From SAR202 cluster bacterium (GTDB lineage Bacteria; Chloroflexota; Dehalococcoidia; UBA3495), in the NCBI GenBank assembly GCA_009392075.1, contig VFHG01000044.1, positions 1 to 6,195 on the forward strand: DNA of 6,195 bases, given 5' to 3'. The notes beneath the pieces were generated by a model. It was not told the origin of the DNA. It searched no databases and saw only the letters and a program-made list of their open reading frames with translations. A program made the translations under genes and the position numbers. Shown one piece after another: positions 6,091 to 6,195 of the stretch (positions within the stretch are counted from its first letter, which is position 1; every line of letters starts with the position of its first letter).

Positions 6091-6195
6091 ATGGCACAAG
6101 ACAGAAATCCCGGACCGTGAGACCGCGGCCTGCCAAACATCTTTGCCTATCAAGTTGGCAAAGAATCAATCGTCGCGGTGGTTGGCGCGGCACTG
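6091..6195 (+). pseudogene. Start of an unidentified gene interrupted by TGA at codon 10 (3' end outside window)
   Basis: An ATG at 6091 is preceded by AGGGAG with a 7-nt spacer, an excellent ribosome-binding site. Translation gives MAQDRNPGP and then TGA (6118-6120). The same frame then stays open for 25 codons to the window edge, beginning DRGLPNIFAYQVG and ending SIVAVVGAAL, which looks like the start of a membrane helix. No ATG, GTG or TTG occurs in that frame between the TGA and GTG 6178. The simplest readings are a nonsense mutation or base-call error in a real gene, a 9-codon leader peptide, or stop-codon recoding. The neighbouring glycerol kinase gene ends in TGA, so a global reassignment is unlikely. 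The family is not recognised from this fragment. Confidence 0.4.
6140..6164 (+). repeat. Inverted repeat (hairpin) downstream of the in-frame TGA
   Basis: TCTTTGCC (6140-6147) and GGCAAAGA (6157-6164) are perfect complements around a 9-nt loop, forming an 8-bp stem that starts 20 nt after TGA 6118-6120. A competing hairpin is possible between TGCCAAAC (6131-6138, one bulged A) and GTTGGCA (6154-6160), which shares bases with the first. The loop lacks a G in its first two positions, which is expected for a bacterial SECIS, so a selenocysteine signal is not supported by pattern alone. Confidence 0.4.

Noticed and set aside
6118..6164. Selenocysteine insertion site at TGA 6118
   Set aside because: A hairpin is present at a plausible distance, but its 9-nt loop begins TA rather than containing a G in the first two positions, and the N-terminal position is unusual. 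Kept only as an alternative in the findings.

Overview
This 6.2 kb window is bacterial chromosomal DNA of moderately high GC with compact gene packing. It carries four clear protein genes and a fragment at the right edge. The mix is a MmgE/PrpD-family protein, a tandem class III (CaiB/BaiF) CoA-transferase, an F420-type luciferase-like oxidoreductase and an FGGY glycerol kinase. That combination is reminiscent of Chloroflexota, in particular SAR202/Dehalococcoidia-like lineages known for expanded CoA-transferase and flavin/F420 oxidoreductase families. This placement is inference from gene content and recalled family resemblance; no marker gene is present.

Layout: the left edge (1-756, + strand) is the C-terminal half of a MmgE/PrpD-family protein whose start lies outside the window. 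It converges on a three-gene minus-strand block with only 7 bp between the stop codons. Read in the direction of transcription, the block is an LLM-class F420-dependent oxidoreductase (5978 to 5061), then a gap of 84 bp, a two-domain CoA-transferase of 886 residues (4976 to 2316), a gap of 46 bp, and a glycerol kinase of 501 residues (2269 to 764). A plausible sigma-70-type promoter precedes the first gene. A second, nearly consensus one sits between the first and second genes, so the CoA-transferase and glycerol kinase may also be made independently of the oxidoreductase.

At the right edge, a plus-strand reading frame starts divergently at 6091 behind a strong Shine-Dalgarno. It meets an in-frame TGA at codon 10 and then continues open, with protein-like and partly hydrophobic content, to the end of the window.

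Functionally the block looks catabolic: redox chemistry by the oxidoreductase, CoA activation or exchange by the transferase, and entry of glycerol into central metabolism by the kinase. Whether they form one pathway cannot be told from sequence. The most notable features are the loss of the catalytic aspartate in the second half of the CoA-transferase (Trp in its place), unusual substitutions in the phosphate-binding loop and regulatory loop of the glycerol kinase, and the interrupted reading frame at the right edge. I see no tRNA, rRNA, CRISPR array, insertion sequence or phage gene.
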